NCBI RefSeq assembly: GCF_004745645.1
Contig: NZ_SRMB01000002.1
Location: 992,001 to 1,056,000 of the forward strand
Direction: 5' to 3'
From: Hymenobacter metallicola
GTDB lineage: Bacteria; Bacteroidota; Bacteroidia; Cytophagales; Hymenobacteraceae
DNA: 64,000 nt
The position numbers and the translations under genes are program-made. Positions 56,405 to 64,000 of the stretch are shown here, in pieces; the stretch's first letter is position 1; the number at the start of each line of letters is the position of its first letter. Under the pieces are notes generated by a model, which worked only from the letters and a program-made list of their open reading frames with translations, ran no database searches and was not told where the DNA came from.

Positions 56405-56683
56405 TTAAGCAGCAGCTTCAGCTGTTTCGGTAACCGGAACAACCGTCACGTACGAACGGTCCTTGCGGCCCTTGCGGAACTGTACCGTGCCGTCAACCAT
56501 AGCGAACAGCGTGTGGTCCTTGCCGATACCCACGTTCTGACCGGGGTGGTGCTTGGTGCCGCGCTGACGCACGATGATGTTACCAGCAATGATATCTTGA
56601 CCGCCGAAGATCTTCACGCCCAAGCGCTTAGAATGAGATTCGCGGCCGTTGTTGGAGCTACCTACGCCTTTCTTGTGTGCCAT
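56405..56683 (-). CDS. rpmA: 50S ribosomal protein L27
   Basis: A 92-residue bL27. [23 protein letters not shown] is the conserved N-terminal arm that reaches the peptidyl-transferase centre, followed by [21 protein letters not shown] and [13 protein letters not shown]. The Met is followed directly by AHKKG, so there is no cleaved N-terminal extension of the kind seen in some Firmicutes. The C-terminus has a short Ala/Glu tail. It is 108 bp downstream of rplU, the usual partner, across a structured spacer. Confidence 0.97.
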   Translation of the reverse strand: MAHKKGVGSSNNGRESHSKRLGVKIFGGQDIIAGNIIVRQRGTKHHPGQNVGIGKDHTLFAMVDGTVQFRKGRKDRSYVTVVPVTETAEAAA

Positions 56684-56695
56684 TGTATTTAGTAC

Positions 56696-56777
56696 TTAGT
56701 GCTTGGTTATCAGTGCTTAGAATGTCGCGTTAGAGCCGAGCGACGCTGGAGGAGTTACTCCAGGCACCAAGCACTAA
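56696..56777 (-). repeat. Structured spacer between rplU and rpmA
   Basis: TTAGTGCTTGGT at 56696 and its exact complement ACCAAGCACTAA at 56766 enclose a third partial copy (CAGTGCTTAG, 56711), a GTCGC/GCGAC pair and a CTGGAG-GAGTTA-CTCCAG hairpin (56746-56763). This would fold as one branched RNA between the two ribosomal genes, possibly a regulatory or processing site. Confidence 0.6.
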
Positions 56778-56791
56778 CAACTAAGCCCTAA

Positions 56792-57097
56792 TTAGCCGAT
56801 GCTGTTGATCATTACTTTGGTGAACTGCTGACGGTGACCGTTCAGCTTCTTGTAGCCCTTGCGGCGCTTCTTCTTGAATACCAATACCTTGTCGCCCTGC
56901 ACGTGCGACAGAATGGTACCGGTTACGGTTACGTCCAGCGTGGGCGAACCTACGGTGATGGTGCCATCACTGTCGGTCAGCAGGGCTTTGCCCAGCTCTA
57001 CCGTATCGCCGACGTTGCCAGCCAAACGGTGGGCGTATACAAATTTATTGGCTTCGACCTTGGTCTGTTTCCCGGCTATGTTGACAATTGCGTACAT
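56792..57097 (-). CDS. rplU: 50S ribosomal protein L21
   Basis: A 101-residue bL21. MYAIVNIAGKQTKVEANKFVYAHRLAG at the N-terminus, VELGKALL in the middle and KVLVFKKKRRKGYKKLNGHRQQFTKVMI at the C-terminus are diagnostic. It binds 23S rRNA domain and helps assemble the 50S subunit. It is the first gene of the rplU-rpmA operon, with a well-formed TTTG/TAnnTTTG promoter 33 bp upstream. It is divergent from nrdB. Confidence 0.97.
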   Translation of the reverse strand: MYAIVNIAGKQTKVEANKFVYAHRLAGNVGDTVELGKALLTDSDGTITVGSPTLDVTVTGTILSHVQGDKVLVFKKKRRKGYKKLNGHRQQFTKVMINSIG

Positions 57098-57129
57098 CGG
57101 CGTCTTCGCGGTTTCTGAAAAATGGAAGG

Positions 57130-57161
57130 CAAAAGTAGAAGTTCTATTCTACAAAACCAAA
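57130..57161 (-). promoter_or_regulatory. rplU-rpmA promoter, Bacteroidota type
   Basis: On the minus strand TTTG (57161-57158), a 20-bp spacer and TACTTTTG (57137-57130) match the -33 TTTG and -7 TAnnTTTG consensus of the primary sigma factor. Transcription would start near 57123, about 26 nt before the rplU ATG. Confidence 0.7.
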
Positions 57162-57274
57162 CCTAACTCACTAATCGTCATTCAGTCGGCTTACCGGACG
57201 CTGATTCTGACGCCGGAAATCTATGGCGTCAAGTCCCTTAAGGAACGCCTGAGCGGGCACACGCATAGCAAATT

Positions 57275-57314
57275 TGTGGATAAACTAAATTGTCCACAGG
57301 TAAAATGTGGATAA
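57275..57314. promoter_or_regulatory. Cluster of three DnaA-box-like sites upstream of nrdB
   Basis: TGTGGATAA at 57275-57283 and 57306-57314 are exact complements of the DnaA box TTATCCACA, and TTGTCCACA at 57290-57298 differs from it by one base in the other orientation. They lie 260-300 bp upstream of nrdB in a 479-bp divergent gap with no gene. DnaA control of nrd genes is established in Escherichia coli. Confidence 0.6.
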
Positions 57315-57440
57315 CTTTTCTAAAATCGGGTCATTTGCCTTCTTTTTGCCCCATTTTGAGTCGAAGGCGCCTTGTGGAAATCTTTAGGCTATACAGAAAA
57401 AATAGCGGAGAAAAAACGTGAATGAGGTTCGGCCGGGGTT

Positions 57441-57448
57441 TATATTTG
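57441..57448 (+). promoter_or_regulatory. Candidate -7 box for nrdB
   Basis: TATATTTG matches TAnnTTTG exactly, 129 bp before the nrdB ATG. I see no good -33 TTTG at the expected distance, so the call is weak. Confidence 0.4.
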
Positions 57449-57576
57449 ATGCTTCGATCTGGCTGAGCCGCCCGAAAAAACTGCCAAACATTTCCTGTTG
57501 GCGCCGGGTTGGCTAGCTGTTCTTCCTGCCCGTTCAGGTTTTGTTAGAAGATCTTTCCACGCCTTACTTCCTTGCT

Positions 57577-58536
57577 ATGGAACCCTTGCTCGTCGAGAAT
57601 CCCAACCGCTTCGTGCTCTTCCCCATCCAGAATGACGATGTGTGGCAGATGTACAAGAAGGCCGAAGCCTCCTTCTGGACGGCCGAAGAAATTGACCTCT
57701 CTCAGGACCAAAAGGACTGGGACAGCCTCAACGACAACGAGAAGCACTTCATTTCGCACGTGCTGGCTTTCTTCGCCGCCTCCGACGGCATCGTGAACGA
57801 GAACCTGGCCGTCAACTTCATGCAGGAAGTGCAGATGCCCGAGGCCCGCTGCTTCTACGGTTTCCAGATCATGATGGAAAACATTCACTCGGAGACTTAC
57901 TCCCTGCTGATTGATACCTACATCAAAAACCCCCAGGAGAAAGACCGCCTCTTCAACGCGCTGGAAACCGTGCCTTGCGTGAAGAAAAAGGGCGAGTGGG
58001 CCCTGAAGTGGATCAACTCCGAGAACTTTGCCGAGCGCATCATCGCCTTTGCCGCCGTGGAAGGCATCTTTTTCTCGGGCTCGTTCTGCTCCATCTTCTG
58101 GCTCAAGAAGCGCGGCCTGATGCCCGGCCTGACGTTCTCTAACGAGCTGATTTCGCGCGACGAAGGCCTGCACTGCGACTTCGCCTGCCTGCTCTACAGC
58201 TACCTGCAAAACAAGCTCAGCGAGGAGCGGGTCCACAGCATCATCCGCGACGCGGTGAGCATCGAGCAGGAATTTGTGACCGATGCGCTGCCCGTGAACC
58301 TGATTGGCATGAACGCCAAGAGCATGGCCCAGTACATCGAGTTTGTGGCCGACCGCCTGCTGGTGAGCCTGGGCTACAGCAAGATCTACAACTCGACCAA
58401 CCCCTTCGACTTCATGGAAATGATTTCGCTGCAGGGCAAAACCAACTTCTTTGAGAAGCGCGTGGCCGAGTACCAGAAGGCCGGCGTGATGAGCGAGCGG
58501 ACCGAAAACGCCTTCTCCCTCGACGAAGACTTTTAA
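57577..58536 (+). CDS. nrdB: Class I ribonucleotide reductase beta subunit
   Basis: A 319-residue R2 subunit starting at [17 protein letters not shown]; an in-frame TTG 36 bp upstream is a weaker start. It holds the diiron-tyrosyl radical cofactor. [34 protein letters not shown] stretch with the first Glu, IHSETYSLL with Glu-x-x-His, EGIFFSGSF and [12 protein letters not shown] supply the metal ligands and core. [17 protein letters not shown] and the C-terminal NAFSLDEDF tail, which docks on NrdA, are intact. nrdA is 2.9 kb downstream, separated by two unrelated genes. Upstream are three DnaA-box-like sites. Confidence 0.96.
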   Translation: MEPLLVENPNRFVLFPIQNDDVWQMYKKAEASFWTAEEIDLSQDQKDWDSLNDNEKHFISHVLAFFAASDGIVNENLAVNFMQEVQMPEARCFYGFQIMMENIHSETYSLLIDTYIKNPQEKDRLFNALETVPCVKKKGEWALKWINSENFAERIIAFAAVEGIFFSGSFCSIFWLKKRGLMPGLTFSNELISRDEGLHCDFACLLYSYLQNKLSEERVHSIIRDAVSIEQEFVTDALPVNLIGMNAKSMAQYIEFVADRLLVSLGYSKIYNSTNPFDFMEMISLQGKTNFFEKRVAEYQKAGVMSERTENAFSLDEDF

Positions 58537-58557
58537 GCCGCTTCAGCTTCGATTTTC

Positions 58558-58593
58558 AAGCCCGGCCCATCCGCATGGTGGCCGGGCTTTTTT
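58558..58593 (+). terminator. nrdB terminator
   Basis: AAGCCCGGCC and GGCCGGGCTT, 10-bp arms around a 12-nt loop, are followed by TTTT. It starts 22 bp after the nrdB stop, so nrdB is not co-transcribed with nrdA. The next 210 bp to the DUF6624 gene show nothing else clear. Confidence 0.88.
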
Positions 58594-58803
58594 GTGCGGT
58601 GCAGGAAATGGTGGGCTACCGCTACCCACACAGCCTCCGGATGCTGAGTGGCTGCTTTGCCTACCGCTGGAAGTAAGGCACCAGATGGTCGGGGCGTAAT
58701 TTATCTTCTATAGCCAGGGCATTACATCAGGCCCTGATGGCGTTACTCCCGGGCGTCGTATGGCAAGTCCTATCCGGTTGACGCCGCCGTTACAGCATTA
58801 CCG

Positions 58804-59460
58804 ATGAAAACAGCTGCCCTACTGAGCCTCGGCCTGCTGGCCACGGCCGTTGGCTGCGGGCAGAAAGCCTCCTCTCCAAAGTTGCCAGAGTTAGCGGGGG
58901 CCGCCGCAGGGAAGCTTAACCAGCCGCTGCAAAAGGAACTGGAAGAAATCTACGCCCGTGACCAAGGTGTGCGGCAGAACGTGCGGGCCATGATGGAGAA
59001 GTACGGCTACAAGTCGCCGCAGATGGACTCCCTGCACCGGGCCATGCAGCGCATCGATTCCTTAAACCTGCTGCGCGTGACGGCCATAATTGACCAGTAT
59101 GGCTGGCCGGGCAGGAGCCTGGTCGGCTCCGAGGGGAGTGTCACGGCCTTCCTGGTCGTGCAGCACTCCAACCTGGCCACCATGCAGCAATACGTACCCT
59201 TGATGCGGGCCGCCGCGGCCCAAGGCGAACTGGACTACGCCAGCCTGGCCCTGGTGGAAGACCGGATTCTGACTTACCAGAACAAGCCTCAGCTTTACGG
59301 CAGCCAGTTGCGCAGTAACCCGACAACGGGCAAGATGGAATTTTTCCCCATCGACGATGAAGCCCATGTGGACGAGCGCCGGGCCCGGATGGGCCTGGGC
59401 CCCCTAGCCGAGTATGCCCAGAGCTTCGGTCTGGATTACAAACCCGGAAAAAGTAAATAA
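58804..59460 (+). CDS. DUF6624-like lipoprotein
   Basis: A 218-residue exported protein with a lipoprotein signal (LLSLGLLATAVGC). The body matches the DUF6624 pattern: ARDQGVRQNVRAMMEKYGY, TAIIDQYGWPGRSLVGSEGSVTAFLVVQHSNL, YASLALVEDRILTYQNKPQLYGSQLR, FFPIDDEAHVDERRARMGLGPLAEYA. No function is established and no catalytic residues are known. It sits between nrdB and the convergent RCC1 gene, 50 bp from the latter, and does not look linked to nucleotide metabolism. Confidence 0.82.
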   Translation: MKTAALLSLGLLATAVGCGQKASSPKLPELAGAAAGKLNQPLQKELEEIYARDQGVRQNVRAMMEKYGYKSPQMDSLHRAMQRIDSLNLLRVTAIIDQYGWPGRSLVGSEGSVTAFLVVQHSNLATMQQYVPLMRAAAAQGELDYASLALVEDRILTYQNKPQLYGSQLRSNPTTGKMEFFPIDDEAHVDERRARMGLGPLAEYAQSFGLDYKPGKSK

Positions 59461-59510
59461 CCGGCTGCTTCAATGCCGTTGAGCGCCACCGAGGCGAGGC
59501 GAGGCCAGCC

Positions 59511-61025
59511 CTATTCGGTATGCGCCAGCCGCACCACGCGCCGCCCTTGTTCGGTTGTCAACGTCAGGAAGTACACCCCGGCCGGTAAAGGCGGCAGGCC
59601 CGCAAGCGTCACCTCATTTTCGCCGCGCTGCATAGCAATGCGCCGCGTGACCATCGTTTGGCCCACGGCAGTATGCAAGGTCACCGTCGCCGGGCCGGCG
59701 GCGGGTGCTTGGGCCGTTAGCCGGATCAGGTTTGTAAAGGGATTGGGAGCTACCCGCAGAGCAGCCTTGGTCAGGTCTTGGGGCAGCTCACTGGCCAGCG
59801 GAGCACTACAGTTGCGGACAAAGCAGCTGTTGTTTTGGGTAGTGCCGTCCCCTAGCTGGCCGCTGTAGTTGTAGCCCGCCGTGTATACCTGCCCGTCGGA
59901 AGCCAGGGCCAGGGAATGGTTGTGCCCACAGGCAACCTGCACCCAGGTCTGGCCGGCGGGCGGGGCTACCCGGGCGGGCTGAGTCAGGCTCGTAGTGGTT
60001 CCGTTCCCGAACTTTCCGTAGTCGTTGCCACCCCAGGCGTAGAGCCCCCCATCGGAGCACACAGCCAGAATATGCTCATAGCCCACACTCACCTGCGTCC
60101 AGCGGTGGCCCGTGGGCGGGCTTATCCGCCGGGGTACGAGCCGTGCCGAGGTAGTCCCATCCCCGATCTGGCCGGCGTAGTTGTTTCCCCAGACGTAGAG
60201 AGACCCATCGGAGCAGAGCGCCGCCGAGTTCCAGAACCCGGCCGCTACCTGGGTCCAGCGCAGACCGGCCGGGGGAGCTATGAGCACCGGGGTAGCGCGC
60301 TGTATGGTGGTACCGTCGCCGAGTTGGCCGTCCCGGTTGGCGCCCCAGGCATACAACGAGCCGTTGGAATTCAGGGCCAGAGAGAAGTTGTAGCCAGCCG
60401 CCACGGCCATCCAGCTGCCCGCCGGAGCCGTTACCACCTGCCGCGCCAGCGTCAGCGTAGTCGTACCGTTGCCCAGCTGCGCGTAGTAATTATCCCCCCA
60501 GGTATAGAGGGTCCCGTCGTTGCACAAGGCCAGGGTGTGCCCAAAACCGGCGCTGACGTTTACCCAGGTTTTGCCACTAGGCGCCGCAACCAGTTGCGGT
60601 GTGCTATACTGGCTTCTGTCATTGTCGCCGTGCTGCCCGTAGCCCCCACTGCCCCACGAGTACATAGCCCCATCGGTAGTCAAGGCAGCGGAACGGAAGT
60701 CGCCGGTCATAACGTGCGACCACACCTTACCACTGGGCGGCGGAATGAGAAAGGGCGTGAGTTGGCGCCCGGCGGTGCCATTGCCTATTTCCCCGGAGCG
60801 GTTTTCCCCGTGCGTGGCAATGAAGCCATTGGCCAGCAAGCTGATGCTGTGGCCATACCCTGCAGCCACCTTCTGGCCGGCCCGGCTCGGCTGGGCCCGG
60901 AGCGGATGTGGGCCCCCAACCAAGCCCAGCACCAGCGCCGTCAGGCTCCCCACACGCTTCCAGGTCAGGCTTCTTGTGCGCAGCTTGTGGGTAGCAGTGC
61001 TCCAGGTAGTAAAGGTTAACGTCAT
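59511..61025 (-). CDS. Secreted RCC1-repeat beta-propeller with T9SS sorting domain
   Basis: A 504-residue protein. A signal peptide (VGSLTALVLGLVGGPHPLRAQ) precedes about seven RCC1-type repeats of 50-52 residues covering 50-410, each with the pattern VAAGYGHSLAL-x-DG-LY-WG-N-x-QLGDGT, enough for a closed seven-bladed propeller. The last 80 residues form a T9SS type A sorting domain (LRVAPNPFTNLIRL ... LPAGVYFLTLTTEQG). It should be exported through the outer membrane and attached to the surface or released; propellers of this kind bind other proteins. It lies between nrdB and nrdA on the opposite strand. Confidence 0.92.
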   Translation of the reverse strand: MTLTFTTWSTATHKLRTRSLTWKRVGSLTALVLGLVGGPHPLRAQPSRAGQKVAAGYGHSISLLANGFIATHGENRSGEIGNGTAGRQLTPFLIPPPSGKVWSHVMTGDFRSAALTTDGAMYSWGSGGYGQHGDNDRSQYSTPQLVAAPSGKTWVNVSAGFGHTLALCNDGTLYTWGDNYYAQLGNGTTTLTLARQVVTAPAGSWMAVAAGYNFSLALNSNGSLYAWGANRDGQLGDGTTIQRATPVLIAPPAGLRWTQVAAGFWNSAALCSDGSLYVWGNNYAGQIGDGTTSARLVPRRISPPTGHRWTQVSVGYEHILAVCSDGGLYAWGGNDYGKFGNGTTTSLTQPARVAPPAGQTWVQVACGHNHSLALASDGQVYTAGYNYSGQLGDGTTQNNSCFVRNCSAPLASELPQDLTKAALRVAPNPFTNLIRLTAQAPAAGPATVTLHTAVGQTMVTRRIAMQRGENEVTLAGLPPLPAGVYFLTLTTEQGRRVVRLAHTE

Positions 61026-61488
61026 GTAGGAAGAATGGAAGTGGGCTGAAACAAGGGGTTCGGCTGTCGAAGATACAGGCGGACTTCGGCCCCGACTAAT
61101 CCGGCTGCTTCTTTTGTAGGGGGCCGGTAGTTCTACCGGGCCTGGGGCGGCCGGATTTGCTTCCCACCGGTGCTTATTCTGGCCCCAGCCGGTGGCACGA
61201 GCCTACCCCGACAATACCGAATCTGCGGGACATTGCCAACCCGATTTCCGGGCGCATTCTGGCCCTATATAGTGAGGTGCTAATCACGAAAAAGGGCCTG
61301 AACAGCACCATTTTAGCCTAATGTGGAAAACTTCTAAACTCTAAGCTTGTCCTACCCAGCGGAAGCCGATAACTTCCGCTTCAAGAAAGCCGGAAAAGTT
61401 CCCGGCCGCCCTTGCTTTTGCACGTAGTCCCCGCCCTTTCACGGCGTGGTGTATTCTATCCATAAATCCAACACAACCTCGCACGCTT
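61026..61488. other. 463-bp intergenic region upstream of nrdA
   Basis: No credible gene. It holds the promoters of the divergent RCC1 and nrdA genes and two small hairpins: GGCCGGTAG-TTCT-ACCGGGCC near 61125, and AGCGGAAG-CCGATAA-CTTCCGCT at 61358-61380. I found no clear NrdR box or riboswitch and no DnaA box like those upstream of nrdB. Confidence 0.6.
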
Positions 61489-63867
61489 ATGCTGGTAATC
61501 AAACGCGACGGCCGCCGCGAATCCGTGAAATTCGACAAAGTCACGGCACGCATCGAAAAGCTCTGCTACGGGCTCAATCAGAACTTTATTTCCCCGATTG
61601 AAGTCGCCAAGAAGGTCATTGATGGCATCTACGACGGCGTGACGACCGTGGAGCTCGACAACCTGGCGGCCGAAACCGCTGCTTCGCTCACCACCAAGCA
61701 CCCCGACTACGCCATCCTGGCGGCGCGCATCGCGGTGAGCAACCTGCACAAGGTGACCTCGAAGTCGTTTTCGAGCACCATGAAGCGCCTCTACACCTAC
61801 GAGGACCCCAAGACCGGCGAGAATGCCTCGCTGATTGCCAAGGACGTGTGGGAAACCATCCACAAGCACGCCGCTACCCTGGACTCGGCCATTATCTATG
61901 ACCGGGACTACAGCTACGACTACTTCGGCTTCAAGACCCTGGAACGCTCGTACCTGCTGCGCGTGGATGGCAAAGTAGTGGAGCGCCCCCAGCACATGCT
62001 CATGCGTGTCGCCATCGGCATTCACAAGGAGGACATCGACTCGGCCATCGAGACCTACAACCTGATGTCGGAGCGGTGGTTTACCCACGCGACGCCCACG
62101 TTGTTCAACGCCGGCTCGCCCAAGCCCCAGCTCAGCTCCTGCTTCCTGCTCACGATGAAGGACGACTCCATCACGGGCATCTACGACACGCTGAAGAACT
62201 GCGCCCAGATTTCGCAGTCGGCCGGCGGCATTGGTCTGAGCATTCATAACGTGCGCGCTACGGGCTCCTACATCAAGGGCACGAACGGCACCTCCAACGG
62301 TATCATCCCGATGCTGAAGGTGTTCAACGACACGGCCCGCTACGTAGACCAGGGCGGCGGCAAGCGCAAAGGCGCCTTCGCCATCTACATCGAGCCCTGG
62401 CACGCCGATATCTTCGACTTCCTGGACCTGAAAAAGAACCACGGCAAGGAAGAAAACCGCGCCCGCGACCTGTTCTACGCCCTCTGGACGCCCGACCTGT
62501 TCATGAAGCGCGTGGAAGCCAACGCCGACTGGACGCTGATGTGCCCCAACGAGTGCCCCGGCCTGGGCGACACCTGGGGCGAGGAGTTCGAGAAGCTCTA
62601 CGCCAAATACGAGAAGGAAGGCCGCGGCCGCCGCACCGTGAAGGCCCAGGACCTGTGGTTCGCCATCCTGGAAAGCCAGACCGAAACCGGCACGCCCTAC
62701 ATGCTCTTCAAGGACGCTGCCAACAGCAAGAGCAACCAGCAGAACCTGGGCACCATCAAGTCGTCGAACCTGTGCACCGAGATTATGGAGTACACCGACG
62801 AGAACGAAATTGCCGTCTGCAACCTGGCTTCCCTGGCCCTGCCCCGCTTCCTGAAGGAAGAAGGCGGCCACCTGGTGTTCGACCACCAGAAGCTCTACGA
62901 GGTGACCTACCACGCCACCAAGAACCTGAACAAGGTAATCGACATCAACTATTACCCCGTTCCGGAAGCCGAAACCTCCAACCGCCGCCACCGCCCCATC
63001 GGCCTCGGCGTGCAGGGCCTGGCCGATACCTTCATTGCCCTGCGCATGCCGTTTGAGAGCGACGAAGCCAGCGGCCTGAACAAGGACATCTTCGAAACCA
63101 TCTACTTCGCGGCCATGACGGCCTCCAAGGACCTGGCTAAGAAGGACGGGCACTACGAAACCTTCCCCGGCTCGCCCCTGAGCAAGGGCAAGTTCCAGTT
63201 CGACCTCTGGGGCGTAACGCCCGAGTCGGGCCGCTGGGACTGGGAAAGCCTGCGGGCCGAGGTAATGGAGCACGGCGTGCGCAACTCCCTGCTGGTGGCT
63301 CCTATGCCGACGGCTTCGACGGCCCAGATCCTGGGCAACAACGAGTCGTTTGAGCCCTACACCTCCAACATCTACGTGCGGCGCGTGCTCAGCGGGGAGT
63401 TTATGGTGGTGAACAAGCACCTGCTGAAGGACCTGGTGAAGCTCGGCATCTGGAACGAGCAGATGAAGAACGACATCATTGCCGCCAACGGCTCGGTGCA
63501 GAACATCGACCGGATTCCCCAGCACATCAAGGACCTGTATAAGACGGTATGGGAGATTTCCCAGCGCCGCATCATTGATATGTCGGCCGACCGGGGCGCC
63601 TACATTTGCCAGAGCCAGAGCCTGAACCTGCACGTGCAGAACGTGAACTTCGGCAAGCTGACCAGCATGCACTTCCACAGCTGGAAGAAGGGCCTCAAAA
63701 CCGGCATGTACTACCTGCGCACCAAAGCCGCCGCCGACGCCATCAAGTTCACGGTGCAGAAGCAAGCCGCCGAAACCCTGGAGCCCCTCAACGCCATGGC
63801 CCAGAACGCCTCGGACATGGCCTGCTCCCTGGATAACCCGGACGCCTGCGAGGCCTGCGGTTCTTAA
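61489..63867 (+). CDS. nrdA: Class I ribonucleotide reductase alpha subunit
   Basis: A 792-residue R1 subunit. An N-terminal ATP-cone ([18 protein letters not shown], about 1-90) gives overall activity control. The barrel has the redox Cys in [13 protein letters not shown], the radical Cys and Asn/Glu in [23 protein letters not shown], and [25 protein letters not shown]; the C-terminal shuttle pair is CEACGS. It makes deoxynucleotides with NrdB, encoded 2.9 kb upstream on the same strand but in a separate transcript. Size is that of class Ia/Ic Bacteroidota enzymes. A terminator follows. Confidence 0.96.
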   Translation: MLVIKRDGRRESVKFDKVTARIEKLCYGLNQNFISPIEVAKKVIDGIYDGVTTVELDNLAAETAASLTTKHPDYAILAARIAVSNLHKVTSKSFSSTMKRLYTYEDPKTGENASLIAKDVWETIHKHAATLDSAIIYDRDYSYDYFGFKTLERSYLLRVDGKVVERPQHMLMRVAIGIHKEDIDSAIETYNLMSERWFTHATPTLFNAGSPKPQLSSCFLLTMKDDSITGIYDTLKNCAQISQSAGGIGLSIHNVRATGSYIKGTNGTSNGIIPMLKVFNDTARYVDQGGGKRKGAFAIYIEPWHADIFDFLDLKKNHGKEENRARDLFYALWTPDLFMKRVEANADWTLMCPNECPGLGDTWGEEFEKLYAKYEKEGRGRRTVKAQDLWFAILESQTETGTPYMLFKDAANSKSNQQNLGTIKSSNLCTEIMEYTDENEIAVCNLASLALPRFLKEEGGHLVFDHQKLYEVTYHATKNLNKVIDINYYPVPEAETSNRRHRPIGLGVQGLADTFIALRMPFESDEASGLNKDIFETIYFAAMTASKDLAKKDGHYETFPGSPLSKGKFQFDLWGVTPESGRWDWESLRAEVMEHGVRNSLLVAPMPTASTAQILGNNESFEPYTSNIYVRRVLSGEFMVVNKHLLKDLVKLGIWNEQMKNDIIAANGSVQNIDRIPQHIKDLYKTVWEISQRRIIDMSADRGAYICQSQSLNLHVQNVNFGKLTSMHFHSWKKGLKTGMYYLRTKAAADAIKFTVQKQAAETLEPLNAMAQNASDMACSLDNPDACEACGS

Positions 63868-63890
63868 TTAGAAGGATATTTAAATCATGG

Positions 63891-63914
63891 AAAAGGAGGC
63901 TTGAGCCTCCTTTT
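63891..63914 (+). terminator. nrdA terminator
   Basis: AAAAGGAGGC-TTGA-GCCTCCTTTT, perfect 10-bp arms with a 4-nt loop, ending in TTTT. It starts 23 bp after the nrdA stop. Confidence 0.88.
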
Positions 63915-63930
63915 CTACTTTCTACTTCTT

Positions 63931-64000
63931 ATGGAATACCGAATCTATTGCGACGAATCGGTCAAAGACGGTAAGTTCTTTTCTAACTTTTATGGAGGCG
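63931..64000 (+). CDS. Partial gene, DUF3800-like
   Basis: Twenty-three codons before the right edge read MEYRIYCDESVKDGKFFSNFYGG. The YCDES-x(3)-G-x-FF start resembles DUF3800 proteins, an RNase-H-fold family of uncertain function often found in mobile or defence regions. The start follows the nrdA terminator by 16 bp. With so little sequence the family call is tentative. Confidence 0.5.
   Translation, partial: MEYRIYCDESVKDGKFFSNFYGG

Noticed and set aside
57098..57576. Chromosomal origin of replication at the DnaA boxes
   Set aside because: Only three boxes are present, there is no dnaA or dnaN gene nearby and no obvious AT-rich unwinding repeats. A regulatory role at nrdB is simpler.
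61456..63765. 769-codon open frame on the minus strand
   Set aside because: It is the antisense of nrdA, which is certain by motif. The shadow protein has no recognisable feature.

Overview
The window reads as chromosomal DNA of a GC-rich Bacteroidota from the Cytophagales, most like Hymenobacter. Pointers are a SusC-type TonB-dependent receptor, two proteins with C-terminal type IX secretion (T9SS) sorting domains, a GLPGLI/outer-membrane-barrel pair, a 7TM-DISM receptor, promoters of the TTTG/TAnnTTTG type (clearest before rplU) and a general lack of Shine-Dalgarno sequences. Genus is an inference from gene content; no rRNA is present.

Region 1 (1-12,000) is a beta-glucan (laminarin-like) utilisation locus, all on the minus strand: a very large secreted GH16 glucanase, a GH5 glucanase, a 7TM-DISM receptor that carries a transposase-type zinc ribbon, a GH3 beta-glucosidase and the start of a SusC receptor. 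The GH16 and GH3 genes share an 88-bp upstream element and a LacI-like CAAACGTTTG palindrome. Region 2 (12,150-22,000) has a 56-bp perfect palindrome, a secreted M28 peptidase, a two-component system divergent from a GLPGLI/outer-membrane-barrel operon across four 10-bp-phased direct repeats, and a TPR histidine-kinase-like protein that has lost its phospho-acceptor His.

Region 3 (22,000-36,000) has an acetyltransferase, an OpuC-like quaternary-amine ABC transporter whose permease is fused to a binding domain with its two halves in swapped (circularly permuted) order, a red-light operon (bphO, bphP, response regulator, REC-kinase hybrid), an AraC regulator, cytochrome bd oxidase, a DUF983 protein and an MFS exporter. 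Region 4 (35,400-49,400) is about metals and arsenic: an HME-RND pump fused to its TolC-like outer-membrane channel plus adaptor and small accessory protein, then ArsR-ArsI-ArsC, then a cluster with the radical SAM protein ArsS, two rSAM-associated transferases, an epimerase and an SDR, which looks like arsenosugar/organoarsenical metabolism without a local ArsM or arsenite exporter.

Region 5 (49,400-64,000) is mostly housekeeping: initiator tRNA, a lipoprotein esterase, a BamA/TamA-like protein, HemW, a small unknown gene coupled to a hydrolase, a cyclase-family enzyme, rpmA/rplU, and class I ribonucleotide reductase with nrdB and nrdA split by a DUF6624 lipoprotein and a secreted RCC1 propeller. 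Three DnaA-box-like sequences lie upstream of nrdB. The window ends in a DUF3800-like gene.
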